Notes: generated by a model not told the origin, from the letters alone. A stretch of 64,000 bases of DNA from Blastococcus_B deserti (GCF_042682525.1 NZ_JBHUHP010000014.1:62001-126000), one strand, 5' to 3'. Positions 33,663 to 42,262 are shown, counted from the stretch's first letter. Numbers and translations are program-made.

Positions 33663-34958
33663 ATGGCCACCACCCGCACTCCCGCCACGCGCAGGGCCGC
33701 CATCGTCGGCGGGAACCGGATCCCGTTCGCGCGCAGCAACTCCGCCTACGCCCAGGCGTCCAACCAGGACATGCTCACCGCGACTCTCGACGGGCTGGTC
33801 GCCCGCTTCGGCCTGCAGGGCCAGCAGCTGGGCGAGGTCGTCGCCGGCGCCGTCCTGAAGCACTCCCGCGACTTCAACCTCACGCGCGAGTCCGTCCTCG
33901 GCTCCCGGCTGTCGGCCACCACGCCGGCCTACGACGTCCAGCAGGCGTGCGGCACCGGCCTGGAGGCCGCGATCCTGGTGGCGAACAAGATCGCCCTCGG
34001 GCAGATCGAGTCGGGCATCGCGGGCGGCGTCGACACGACGTCCGACGCCCCGCTCGCCGTCGGCGACGACCTGCGCCGGGTGCTCATCTCGCTGAACAAC
34101 GCACGAACGGTGCAGGACCGGCTCAAGGCGCTGGCGCGGATCCGCCCGGGGCAGCTGGTCCCCGAGATCCCGCGCAACGCCGAGCCGCGCACCGGCCTGG
34201 CGATGGGCGACCACGCCGCCATCACCGCCCAGGAGTGGGAGATCGGCCGCGAGGAGCAGGACGAGCTCGCCGTCCGCTCGCACCGGAACATGGCCGCCGC
34301 CTACGACCGCGGCTTCTTCGACGACCTGGTGACGCCGTACCTGGGCCTGACCCGGGACAACAACCTGCGGCCGGACTCGTCGATGGAGAAGCTCGCCACG
34401 CTCGAGCCGGTCTTCGGCAAGGGGGAGGGCGCCACGATGACGGCGGGCAACTCGACCCCGCTGACCGACGGCGCCTCGGCGGTGCTGCTGGCCTCCGACG
34501 AGTGGGCCGCCGAGCGGGGTCTGCCCGTGCTGGCCCACGTGGTCGACGCGCAGACCGCGGCCGTCGACTACGTGCACGGCGGCGAGGGGCTGCTCATGGC
34601 GCCGGTCTACGCGATGCCGGTGATGCTGGCCCGCAACGGGCTCACCCTGCAGGACTTCGACTTCTACGAGATCCACGAGGCGTTCGCCTCGACGGTGCTC
34701 GCGACGCTGAAGGCCTGGGAGGACCCGGCGTTCTGCAAGGAGAAGCTGGGCCTGGACGCGCCGCTCGGCTCGATCGACCGGTCGAAGCTGAACGTCAACG
34801 GCTCCTCGCTGGCCGCCGGCCACCCGTTCGCCGCGACCGGCGGCCGGATCGTCGCCCAGCTGGCCAAGATGCTGCACGAGGCGGGGCCCGGGAAGCGCGG
34901 GCTCATCTCCATCTGCGCAGCCGGCGGCCAGGGCGTCGTCGCCATCCTCGAGTCCTGA
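33663..34958 (+). CDS. Acetyl-CoA C-acyltransferase (thiolase), FadI/FadA2 type
   Basis: 431 residues, ATG with GGAGGG upstream. The catalytic Cys is in QQACGTGLEAAI (~residue 98), the His in EIHEAFASTVL, and the second Cys in SICAAGGQGVVAIL at the C-terminus, with GSSLAAGHPFAATGGR before it. It cleaves 3-ketoacyl-CoA in beta-oxidation or runs in reverse. Order and partner genes match the M. tuberculosis fadA2-fabG4-htdX block. Regulated from the palindromic operator just upstream. Confidence 0.94.
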   Translation: MATTRTPATRRAAIVGGNRIPFARSNSAYAQASNQDMLTATLDGLVARFGLQGQQLGEVVAGAVLKHSRDFNLTRESVLGSRLSATTPAYDVQQACGTGLEAAILVANKIALGQIESGIAGGVDTTSDAPLAVGDDLRRVLISLNNARTVQDRLKALARIRPGQLVPEIPRNAEPRTGLAMGDHAAITAQEWEIGREEQDELAVRSHRNMAAAYDRGFFDDLVTPYLGLTRDNNLRPDSSMEKLATLEPVFGKGEGATMTAGNSTPLTDGASAVLLASDEWAAERGLPVLAHVVDAQTAAVDYVHGGEGLLMAPVYAMPVMLARNGLTLQDFDFYEIHEAFASTVLATLKAWEDPAFCKEKLGLDAPLGSIDRSKLNVNGSSLAAGHPFAATGGRIVAQLAKMLHEAGPGKRGLISICAAGGQGVVAILES

Positions 34959-34969
34959 CCCCACCCCCA

Positions 34970-35022
34970 ACTTCCGGTACAGAAAGCTGCGGTTCCCCGC
35001 CCAGCTTTCTGTACCGGAAGCT
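34970..35022. repeat. Family A paired palindrome, copy 3 (perfect long hairpin)
   Basis: CTTCCGGTACAGAAAGCTG (34971-34989) is exactly complementary to CAGCTTTCTGTACCGGAAG (35002-35020), a 19-bp stem with a 12-nt loop that itself can pair CGG with CCG. It lies between the thiolase stop and the fabG4-like start, so it may attenuate read-through inside the operon. Confidence 0.92.
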
Positions 35023-35047
35023 GGAATTCGGAAGGAAGAGACCTCCA

Positions 35048-36415
35048 GTGAGCGACTGGTACCGCGACTTCGCGAACTCCGGCTTCGGCACGACCCTGAC
35101 CAAGCAGCTCGGGCTGCCGCGTCCGGCGGTGCTGCGCCGCTACGAGCCCGGTTCCCCGCTGCTGCCCGGGCCCGCTGTCATCGGCACCGCGGGAAAGGGG
35201 CGGCTGCGGGAGGCGCTGACCACGATCCTCCGGGACGCCGGCGTGACGGTGCAGTCGCCGGCCACCGCCGATGGCGGCACGGACGGCGAGAAGCTCGCCG
35301 CGGTGATCCTCGACGCGACCGGGCTCGCCGGGCCCGCCGACCTGGCCGCCGCCCACGACTTCCTCGCGCCGGCGATCAAGCGGCTGCGCGGGTCGGGCCG
35401 CGTCCTCGTCGTCGGCGAGCCCCCGGCCGAGGCGACCTCGGTGCCCCAGGCCGCCGCCCGGCAGGCGCTGGACGGACTGGTCCGCTCGATCGGCAAGGAG
35501 CTGCTGGACGGCTCGACGGCGAACCTGGTGCACGTGCCCGAGGGCGCCGAGGGCTCGCTGGCCTCGCCGGTGAGGTTCTTCCTCTCCGGCCGGTCGGCCT
35601 ACGTCGACGGGCAGCCGGTCACCCTCAGCGCCGCCGACGTGCCCTCGACGCAGGACGACGACAGGCCGCTGGCGGGCAAGGTCGCCGTCGTCACCGGCGC
35701 CGCCCGTGGCATCGGGGCCGCCATCGCCGAGGTGATGGCGCGGGACGGCGCCCACGTGGTGGCCGTCGACATCCCGGCGGCGGGGGACAGCCTGGCGAAG
35801 GTGGCCAACGACATCGGGGGGACGGCGCTGCAGCTCGACATCACCGCCGCCCACGCCGCGAGGCGGCTGATCGAGCACCTGCGCGAGCGGCACTCCGCGG
35901 GCGGGAACCGTTGCGTCGACATCGTCGTGCACAACGCGGGCATCACCCGCGACAAGTTGCTGGTCAACATGGACGCCACCCGCTGGAACTCGGTGATGGC
36001 GGTGAACCTGCAGGCGCAGCTGGACATCACCCAGGCCCTGCTGGACAGCGACGCCCTGCGGCCCGGTGCCCGCGTGGTCTGCGTCAGCTCGCAGTCGGGG
36101 ATCGCCGGCAACCGGGGACAGACCAACTACGCGGCGTCGAAGGCGGGCGTCATCGGCATGGTGCGCGCCTGGGCTCCCGAGTTCGCCGAGCGCGGCGCCA
36201 CCATCAACGCCGTCGCGCCCGGCTTCATCGTCACGGAGATGACGGCGAGGATGCCGTTGGGCACCCGCGAGATCGGGTCCCGGATCAACTCGCTGCAGCA
36301 GGGCGGCCTGCCGGTCGACGTCGCCGAGACCATCGCCTGGCTGTCGCAGCCGGGGAGCGCCGGCGTCAACGGCCAGGTCGTGCGGGTCTGCGGCCAGTCG
36401 ATGCTGGGGGCCTGA
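35048..36415 (+). CDS. fabG4: Long-form 3-oxoacyl-[acyl-carrier] reductase, FabG4 type
   Basis: 455 residues, GTG start (GGAAG upstream); the size equals the high-molecular-weight FabG4 of mycobacteria (454) rather than the usual ~250. Residues ~1-205 are a degenerate flavodoxin-like Rossmann domain without an active site. Residues ~210-455 are the active SDR part: VVTGAARGIGAAIAEVM (NAD(H) loop), HNAGITRDKLL, catalytic Ser in SSQSGIAGNRGQ and Y-A-A-S-K. It reduces 3-ketoacyl-CoA/ACP. The stop overlaps the MaoC start (TGATG). Confidence 0.92.
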   Translation: MSDWYRDFANSGFGTTLTKQLGLPRPAVLRRYEPGSPLLPGPAVIGTAGKGRLREALTTILRDAGVTVQSPATADGGTDGEKLAAVILDATGLAGPADLAAAHDFLAPAIKRLRGSGRVLVVGEPPAEATSVPQAAARQALDGLVRSIGKELLDGSTANLVHVPEGAEGSLASPVRFFLSGRSAYVDGQPVTLSAADVPSTQDDDRPLAGKVAVVTGAARGIGAAIAEVMARDGAHVVAVDIPAAGDSLAKVANDIGGTALQLDITAAHAARRLIEHLRERHSAGGNRCVDIVVHNAGITRDKLLVNMDATRWNSVMAVNLQAQLDITQALLDSDALRPGARVVCVSSQSGIAGNRGQTNYAASKAGVIGMVRAWAPEFAERGATINAVAPGFIVTEMTARMPLGTREIGSRINSLQQGGLPVDVAETIAWLSQPGSAGVNGQVVRVCGQSMLGA

Positions 36416-37284
36416 TGGCGACTCCCTCGTCGAAGGTCACGGTCCTCGAATCGCCGCCCAACCTGGCGGTCCTGTTCGCCAAGGCGGCCGTCACCGGCCG
36501 CGGCCGGGGCGGCGCCCTGCCCGACACCCACCTCGCCCGGGCGGGGGTCCGCGTCGACGCCGGCAACCTCGCCGAGTACGCCCGGGTCTGCCGGCTGCCG
36601 CTGTCCGACGTCCTGCCGGCCACCTATCCGCACCTGCTCACCTTCCCGCTGCAGATGGCGCTGATGAGCGACCGCGCCTTCCCGTTCGGGATGGCCGGGC
36701 TGGTGCACGCGCGCAACCGCGTCGACGTGCTGCGCCCGGTCCGCGCCGACGAGCCGCTCGACCTCGAGGTCTGGGCCGAGCGCCTCGCCCGGCATCGCAG
36801 CGGCGCGACCGCCGACCTCTGCGCGTCGGTCACCGTCGGAGGCGAGGAGGTGTGGCGGAGCCGCTCCACCTACCTGTCCCGGGGAGCGACGGCGCCCGAT
36901 GGCGCACCGGCCGCCGACGTGGACGTCGCGGTCGGTGACCTCGAGCGGCCGGCCGCGACCTGGCGGGTCCCCGACGACGCCGGACGCCGCTACGCGAGGG
37001 TCTCCGGCGACGTGAACCCGATCCACCTGAGCGGGCTCACGGCGAAGGCCTTCGGGTTCAAGCGGGCCATCGCGCACGGCATGTGGGTGAAGGCGCGCGT
37101 GCTGGCGGCGCTGGTCAACCGGCTGCCCGACGCGTTCACCGCGGACGTCGGCTTCCGGAAGCCGCTGTTCCTGCCGTCGACGGTCACCCTCTCGACGGCC
37201 CGGGTCGGCGGTGGCTGGGACGTCGCCGTCCGCAACGCGACGGCCGGCACCGAGCACGTCGTGGGCACCATCCGTCCGCTTTGA
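36415..37284 (+). CDS. MaoC-like (R)-3-hydroxyacyl dehydratase, HtdX type
   Basis: 289 residues with two hotdog halves. The C-terminal half has the hydratase motif Y-A-R-V-S-G-D-V-N-P-I-H-L-S (Asp and His catalytic, ~residue 195), then AFGFKRAIAHGMW and DVGFRKPLFLPSTV; the N-terminal half is a non-catalytic partner fold (YPHLLTFPLQMALMSDRAFPFGMAGLVH). It should dehydrate the 3-hydroxyacyl product of the preceding reductase, so the trio works on one acyl chain. In M. tuberculosis the equivalent is HtdX (Rv0241c). Confidence 0.92.
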   Translation: MATPSSKVTVLESPPNLAVLFAKAAVTGRGRGGALPDTHLARAGVRVDAGNLAEYARVCRLPLSDVLPATYPHLLTFPLQMALMSDRAFPFGMAGLVHARNRVDVLRPVRADEPLDLEVWAERLARHRSGATADLCASVTVGGEEVWRSRSTYLSRGATAPDGAPAADVDVAVGDLERPAATWRVPDDAGRRYARVSGDVNPIHLSGLTAKAFGFKRAIAHGMWVKARVLAALVNRLPDAFTADVGFRKPLFLPSTVTLSTARVGGGWDVAVRNATAGTEHVVGTIRPL

Positions 37285-37287
37285 CCC

Positions 37288-37339
37288 GCTTTCTGTACCG
37301 GAAGCGGAGCGGCACCGCTCAGCTTTCGGTACAGAAAGC
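37288..37339. repeat. Family A paired palindrome, copy 4
   Basis: Units GCTTTCTGTACCGGAAGC (37288-37305) and GCTTTCGGTACAGAAAGC (37322-37339), 34 nt start-to-start, with GAGCG/CGCTC between them extending the stem. It fills the 59-nt gap between the convergent MaoC and HMG-CoA reductase stops. Confidence 0.9.
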
Positions 37340-37343
37340 GGAG

Positions 37344-38531
37344 TCAGCGGTTACGGCCGAGGGCGTCGTGGCTGGTCACCCAGTCGCCGGCGAGGATCGC
37401 CGAGGTGAGCGAGATGTCGCCCGCCAGGACCACGCCGGCGCAGATCTCGGCGAACATGTAGACCTTGCCCTTGCCGTAGCAGCCCAGCATCTCCAGGCAC
37501 TCGCGCTGGGTCGGCAGTCCCGTGCCGCCGCCGTAGGTCGCCACGATCAGCGAGGTCAGGGTCGTCGACCAGTAGTAGTCGCCGTTGTCGAGCAGCTGGG
37601 TGTACGTGACGCCGGAGTGCGACTCGCTGACGTTGGCGACGTCCTGGCCAGTGGCGATGAACATCGCGGTCAGCCCGTTCGCGGCGTGCGCGCCGTTGTA
37701 GGCCGCCCCCGACATGAAGGCCCCGGCCATGCCGATCTGCCGGTACTCGAACAGCTGCCGCGTGCCCACCCCGGTCAGCCGCCGCAGCACCTCGTCCGGG
37801 ATCGTCACCTCGGCGACGACGCGCTTCCCGCGGGTCATGAGCATGTTGATCTGCGAGTGCTTCTTGTCGGTGTCGATGGCGCCCGACAGCACGTACCTCG
37901 GGTGGTCGGGGTGGTTCTCGCGGATCCACTCGCAGGCGGCCAGCGTCGCCTTGCCGGTCATGTTCTGGCCCGCCGCGTCGCCGGTCGTGTAGTTGACGCG
38001 CAGATAGCGCAGCGGGCCGATCTGGTGCTGGCCGATGTAGGTGAGCTTGCCCGACCGCGTCGTCGACTCCGCCGCGGCGCGGATGCCGTCGAGGTGCTCG
38101 TCCACCCAGCGGCCGAACTCCCGGGCCTGGAGGGCGTCGTCGAACATGAACGCCGGCGCGCGCTGCATGTGGTCGTCGACGACGGTCGTCCGCACCCCGC
38201 CGCACTCGCCGATCAGCCGCATGCCGCGGTTGTAGCTGGCGACCAGCGTGCCCTCGGTGGTCGCCAGCGGGATGAAGAAGTCGCCCCGGGCGTGCTCGCC
38301 GCGGACGGAGAGCGGTCCGGCCAGGCCGATCGGCACCTGGGCGACCCCGGTGAAGTTCTCGACGTTGCCGGGCAGGACGGCGGGATCGAAGGAGTACTTC
38401 GAGACGTGGTCGAGGCCGGCGCCGGTGTGCTCGGCCACGAACGACTGCCGCTTGTGGGCCATCTCGTCGGTGTAGTCGTGCTCCGGGTCGCGGGGGACGC
38501 GCACGCGGTGCGCGGGGTGGACGTCGGTCAT
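37344..38531 (-). CDS. Hydroxymethylglutaryl-CoA reductase (class I-like), isolated
   Basis: 395 residues, ATG with GAGGTG upstream. NVENFTGVAQVPIGLAGPL, TTEGTLVASYNRG (catalytic Glu), DTDKKHSQIN (Lys), ATGQDVANVSES (Asp), YGGGTGLPTQ and the final LAGDWVTSHDALGR (His) give a complete catalytic set of the class I catalytic domain, without membrane anchor. It reduces HMG-CoA to mevalonate with NADPH. No other mevalonate-pathway gene is in the window, which is odd because most actinobacteria make isoprenoids by the MEP route. Confidence 0.9.
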   Translation of the reverse strand: MTDVHPAHRVRVPRDPEHDYTDEMAHKRQSFVAEHTGAGLDHVSKYSFDPAVLPGNVENFTGVAQVPIGLAGPLSVRGEHARGDFFIPLATTEGTLVASYNRGMRLIGECGGVRTTVVDDHMQRAPAFMFDDALQAREFGRWVDEHLDGIRAAAESTTRSGKLTYIGQHQIGPLRYLRVNYTTGDAAGQNMTGKATLAACEWIRENHPDHPRYVLSGAIDTDKKHSQINMLMTRGKRVVAEVTIPDEVLRRLTGVGTRQLFEYRQIGMAGAFMSGAAYNGAHAANGLTAMFIATGQDVANVSESHSGVTYTQLLDNGDYYWSTTLTSLIVATYGGGTGLPTQRECLEMLGCYGKGKVYMFAEICAGVVLAGDISLTSAILAGDWVTSHDALGRNR

Positions 38532-38718
38532 GCGGCACCTCTTCCGGATGACGATCCGATCGCCCCTCAATTGTGAGCTGGAGCACAGCCGGGCGCAGTC
38601 AGGTCGGGACGTCTCGAACGGGCAACGATCCCGGTGAGAGCCGATTTCGGGTAGCCGATCCCCCGAGCGCGGGCCAAGGTCGGACGGCAGGACGTCTCCC
38701 CAGCCCCAGGAGGTCAGC

Positions 38719-40254
38719 GTGCGCGCCATCCGACCCCTCGCCCTCGCCGCAGCCGGCGCCCTGGCCCTGACCGCGTGCGGCGGTGGCGGGGAGAGCGTGG
38801 ACACGGGCGGCGGCGGCGGTGGGGACGGCGGCGGTGACAACGTCCTCGTCGCGGCGGTCAGCGCCCAGCCGGACCAGTTCGACCCGCACGTGACCAACGC
38901 CTATCCGAGCTTCCAGGTGCTGGAGAACGTCTACGACACCCTCGTCGTCCCCAACGCCGAGGACCTGACGATGGAGCCGAGCCTGGCGGAGTCGTGGGAG
39001 ACGAGCGAGGACGGGCTGACCTGGACGTTCACCCTCCGGGAGGGCGTCACGTTCCACGACGGCAGCGAGTTCGACTCCGCCGACGTCGTCTACTCCTACA
39101 ACCGGATCATCGACGAGGAGCTGGCCAACTCCTACCGGTTCGCGAACGTGGCGTCGGTGGAGGGCCCCGACCCGCAGACCGTCGTCATCACCGTGACCCA
39201 GCCGACGCCCAACCTGCTCGCGCTGATCGGCGCGTTCAAGGGCATGGCGATCCTCCCCGAGGGCGCCGCCGAGGACCTCGACCTGACCACCGAGGCCAAC
39301 GGCACCGGACCGTTCCAGCTGGAGAGCTCCGACGCGAGCAGCACCGTGCTCACCGCGTACGAGGACTACTGGGGTGGTGCGCCGAGCATCGACGGCGTCG
39401 AGTTCCGCTACATCACCGAGCCGGCGGCGGCCCTGACCTCGCTGCGCAACGGTGAAATCCAGTGGACCGACAACGTGCCGCCGCAGCAGGTCCAGGCGCT
39501 GGGCGAGGACCAGGACGTCGAGCTGGCCAGCACCCCGAGCGTCGACTACTGGTACATGTCGATGAACTACGACCGCCCGCCGTTCGACAACCCGCAGGTC
39601 CGGCGGGCGATCGCCACCGCCGTGGACCGGGCCGAGGTCACCGAGGCGGCCCGGTTCGAGGCGGCCCGGCCCAACCAGACCGCGATCCCCGAGGACTCGT
39701 TCTACTACTACGACTACGCGCCGTTCGAGCCCGACGAGGACGCCGCCCGCCAGCTGCTGCAGGAGTCGGGCGTGTCGACGCCGATCACCATGGGCCTGAT
39801 GGTCACCGACGAGTTCCCCGAGTCGGTCACCGCGGCGCAGGTCATCGCCAGCCAGCTGGAACCGATCGGCGTCAACGTCGAGGTCGAGGTGCTCGACTTC
39901 GCCACCTGGCTGGACCGCCAGGACCAGGGTGACTTCGACGCCTTCATGCTCAGCTGGCTGGGCAACATCGACCCGGCCGACTTCTACGAGCAGCAGCACA
40001 TCAGCAACGGGTCGAGCAACTACCAGGGCTACAGCAACCCGCAGGTCGACCAGCTGCTCACCCAGGCCGCCACCGAGACCGACGAGGACGCCCGGAAGGA
40101 GCTGTACGACCAGGCCGCGAAGATCATCGTCGACGACGTCAGCTACCTCTACCTCTACAACCCCGACGTCGTGCAGGCCTGGACGCCGGGGCTGGAGGGC
40201 TACCGGATCCGGGCGGACCGGGCGATCAACTTCGAGGAAGTGCAGCTGCCCTGA
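38719..40254 (+). CDS. ABC transporter substrate-binding lipoprotein (peptide/opine/nickel family 5)
   Basis: 511 residues, GTG start with AGGAGG upstream. Signal with lipobox L-T-A-C (~20), a Gly-rich linker, then the family 5 fold: ALAESWE-type SLAESWETSEDGLTWTFTLREGVTFHDGSEFDSADVVYSYNRI. It should deliver an oligopeptide, dipeptide or similar solute to the permeases encoded next. Five genes in the same direction form a full importer with two ATPases. The stop overlaps the likely CTG start of the first permease. Confidence 0.93.
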   Translation: MRAIRPLALAAAGALALTACGGGGESVDTGGGGGGDGGGDNVLVAAVSAQPDQFDPHVTNAYPSFQVLENVYDTLVVPNAEDLTMEPSLAESWETSEDGLTWTFTLREGVTFHDGSEFDSADVVYSYNRIIDEELANSYRFANVASVEGPDPQTVVITVTQPTPNLLALIGAFKGMAILPEGAAEDLDLTTEANGTGPFQLESSDASSTVLTAYEDYWGGAPSIDGVEFRYITEPAAALTSLRNGEIQWTDNVPPQQVQALGEDQDVELASTPSVDYWYMSMNYDRPPFDNPQVRRAIATAVDRAEVTEAARFEAARPNQTAIPEDSFYYYDYAPFEPDEDAARQLLQESGVSTPITMGLMVTDEFPESVTAAQVIASQLEPIGVNVEVEVLDFATWLDRQDQGDFDAFMLSWLGNIDPADFYEQQHISNGSSNYQGYSNPQVDQLLTQAATETDEDARKELYDQAAKIIVDDVSYLYLYNPDVVQAWTPGLEGYRIRADRAINFEEVQLP

Positions 40255-41192
40255 GCGGCTACCTGCTCCGGCGGGCCGGCCAGTCCCTCGTGGTGCTGGT
40301 GGGCGTCAGCGTGCTGGTCTTCTCCCTGATCCACCTGGTCGAGGGCGATCCGGTCCGCCGGGCGCTGGGCACCCGCTACTCGCAGGAGGCCTACGACGCG
40401 TTGCGGGCCCGCAACGGGCTGGACCTGCCGCTGGTCGAGCAGTACTTCACCTGGGCCGGCCGCGCGCTGACCGGGGACCTGGGGGTCAGCTTCCGCAGCG
40501 GTGAGCCGGTGACCCGCCTGATCGCCGAGCGGTTGCCGGCCACGCTGACGCTGGCGTTCGCGGCGATCCTGCTCGCCCTGCTGATCGCCGTCCCGCTGGG
40601 CACGATCTCGGCCCTGCGGCCGCGGTCGGTCGTCGACCGGTTCGCCACCGTCATCAGCCAGTTCGGCATCTCGGTGCCGGACTTCTGGCTCGCGATCGTG
40701 CTGATCCTGGTGTTCGCCGGCACGCTGGGCTGGCTGCCGTCGGGTGGCTACGTGCCCCTCAGCGACGACCCGCTCGGCTGGCTGCAGCGGCTGATCCTGC
40801 CCACGATCGCCACCGGCGTGGTGTCGGGCTCGGTGATCACCCGGTTCGTGCGGTCGAGCGTCCTCGAAGCCCTGGGCTCCGACCACGTCCGGACGGCGCA
40901 GGCGAAGGGGCTGCCCCCGCGGCAGGTGTTCACCTGGCACGTGCTCCGCAACGCGATGCTGCCGCTGGTCACCGTGACCGGGGTCCAGCTGGCCTACCTG
41001 CTCTCCGGTGTCGTCGTCGTGGAGATCGTCTTCTCCTGGCCGGGGCTGGGCCAGCTGGCGCTGCAGGCGGTCGAGGCCCGTGACTACCCGGTCCTCCAGG
41101 GGGCGGTCCTGCTGTTCGCCCTGGTCTTCCTGGTCATCAACCTGGCCGTCGACCTGCTCTACACCCGGATCGACCCGAGGATCAGGCGATGA
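40251..41192 (+). CDS. ABC transporter permease, DppB/OppB type, probably with a CTG start
   Basis: 313 residues if read from CTG 40251. That codon overlaps the previous stop as CTGA, has GAGGAAG ten bases upstream and yields the normal family N-terminus S-G-Y-L-L-R-R-A-G-Q-S-L-V-V-L. The nearest GTG (40290) would cut into the first membrane helix. About six helices follow, with the EAA-type loop EALGSDHVRTAQAKGLPPRQV. It ends as ATGA with the next small reading frame. Inner-membrane component of the importer. Confidence 0.9.
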   Translation: MSGYLLRRAGQSLVVLVGVSVLVFSLIHLVEGDPVRRALGTRYSQEAYDALRARNGLDLPLVEQYFTWAGRALTGDLGVSFRSGEPVTRLIAERLPATLTLAFAAILLALLIAVPLGTISALRPRSVVDRFATVISQFGISVPDFWLAIVLILVFAGTLGWLPSGGYVPLSDDPLGWLQRLILPTIATGVVSGSVITRFVRSSVLEALGSDHVRTAQAKGLPPRQVFTWHVLRNAMLPLVTVTGVQLAYLLSGVVVVEIVFSWPGLGQLALQAVEARDYPVLQGAVLLFALVFLVINLAVDLLYTRIDPRIRR

Positions 41193-41296
41193 CCCTGCAG
41201 CCGAGTCCTGCTGCGATGACCTTGCAGCCGAGTCCTGCTGCGATGACCTTGCAGCCGAGTCCTGCTGTGACGACAGTCAGCCGAGTCCTGCTGTGA
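41189..41296 (+). CDS. Repeat-derived mini-ORF between two permease genes
   Basis: 35 codons in the frame of the ATG that overlaps the permease stop (ATGA at 41189-41192). It reads three copies of M-T-L-Q-P-S-P-A-(A/V), then TTVSRVLL, and ends in a TGA that overlaps the next permease's GTG (GTGA at 41293-41296). It is made by a 27-nt tandem repeat. It is probably the duplicated, frame-shifted start of the next gene rather than an old gene, but it can carry ribosomes through the junction. Confidence 0.45.
   Translation: MTLQPSPAAMTLQPSPAAMTLQPSPAVTTVSRVLL
41190..41295. repeat. 27-nt tandem repeat, three full units and one 26-nt unit
   Basis: The unit begins ATGACC and contains CAGCCGAGTCCTGCTG; copies start at 41189, 41216 and 41243, and a diverged fourth (ACGACAGTCAGCC...) at 41270 is one base shorter. 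That missing base puts the first ATG out of frame with the downstream permease. Confidence 0.92.
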
Positions 41297-42228
41297 CCGC
41301 GCTGCCCACGCCCGGGGCGACCCCGGCCGCGCCGCCTCCCGGCGCGCCCGTCTCGTTCAAACCGGCGCGCCCGCGCTGGCGCGAGACCCTGGGTCTGCTC
41401 GCCCGCAATCCGACGGCCGCGACCGCCGCCCTGGTGCTGCTCGCGATCATCGTCGTCGCGGTCTTCGACGAGGCGTTCGCGCCGCAGGCGGCCAACGCCC
41501 AGGACATCGCCAACCGGCTGCAGCCGCCCAGCGCTGACCATCCCTTCGGCACCGACGACCTGGGGCGCGACATCCTCAGCCGGGTCGTCCTCGGCGCCTC
41601 GGTCTCGCTGACGGTCGGCTTCCTGTCCGTCGGCCTCGCGCTGGTGGGCGGCACGCTGATCGGGCTGCTCGCCGGCTTCTACGGCCGCTGGGTGGACGAC
41701 GTCCTGATGCGGATCATGGACATGCTGTTCGCGTTCCCGGCGGTGCTGCTGGCCATCGCGATCGTGGCCATCCGCGACCCGGGCACGTTCAACACGATCC
41801 TCGCGATCGCTATCGTCTACGTGCCGATCTTCGCGCGGGTGACCCGGGCCAGCGTGCTCGGCGTCCGCGAGGAGGTCTACGTCCGGGCCTCCCGGTCGGT
41901 GGGCGCCTCGGACCTCCGGCTGCTCACCCGGCACGTGCTGCCCAACGCCGCGCCGCCGATCATCGTCCAGACCTCGATCAGCCTGGCGTTCGCCGTGCTC
42001 GCGGAGGCCGCGCTGTCCTTCCTCGGCCTGGGCACTCAGCCGCCGAACCCGTCGTGGGGGCTGATGCTCGCCGAGGGCCGCGGCTACATCGACCTGGCCT
42101 GGTGGCTGGCGTTCTTCCCCGGCATCGCCATCGTCATCACGGTGCTGTGCTTCAACCTGCTCGGCGACGGGCTGCGCGACGTGCTGGACCCGCGGCAGCG
42201 CACCCTGATGGCGGGGGGTGGACGGTGA
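41293..42228 (+). CDS. ABC transporter permease, DppC/OppC type
   Basis: 311 residues from GTG 41293, which overlaps the mini-ORF stop. After a Pro/Ala-rich N-terminal tail (~1-25) come WRETLGLLARNPTAATAALVLL, HPFGTDDLGRDILSRVV (a DppC hallmark), six helices and the EAA loop (RASRSVGASDLRLLTRHVLPNA). The original start was probably the ATG at 41189, now displaced by the tandem repeat. Forms the translocation channel with the DppB-type permease. Confidence 0.93.
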   Translation: MTALPTPGATPAAPPPGAPVSFKPARPRWRETLGLLARNPTAATAALVLLAIIVVAVFDEAFAPQAANAQDIANRLQPPSADHPFGTDDLGRDILSRVVLGASVSLTVGFLSVGLALVGGTLIGLLAGFYGRWVDDVLMRIMDMLFAFPAVLLAIAIVAIRDPGTFNTILAIAIVYVPIFARVTRASVLGVREEVYVRASRSVGASDLRLLTRHVLPNAAPPIIVQTSISLAFAVLAEAALSFLGLGTQPPNPSWGLMLAEGRGYIDLAWWLAFFPGIAIVITVLCFNLLGDGLRDVLDPRQRTLMAGGGR

Positions 42229-42262
42229 GCGGAGCGCTCCGCGAGAGGGAACTGGTGCAGTC

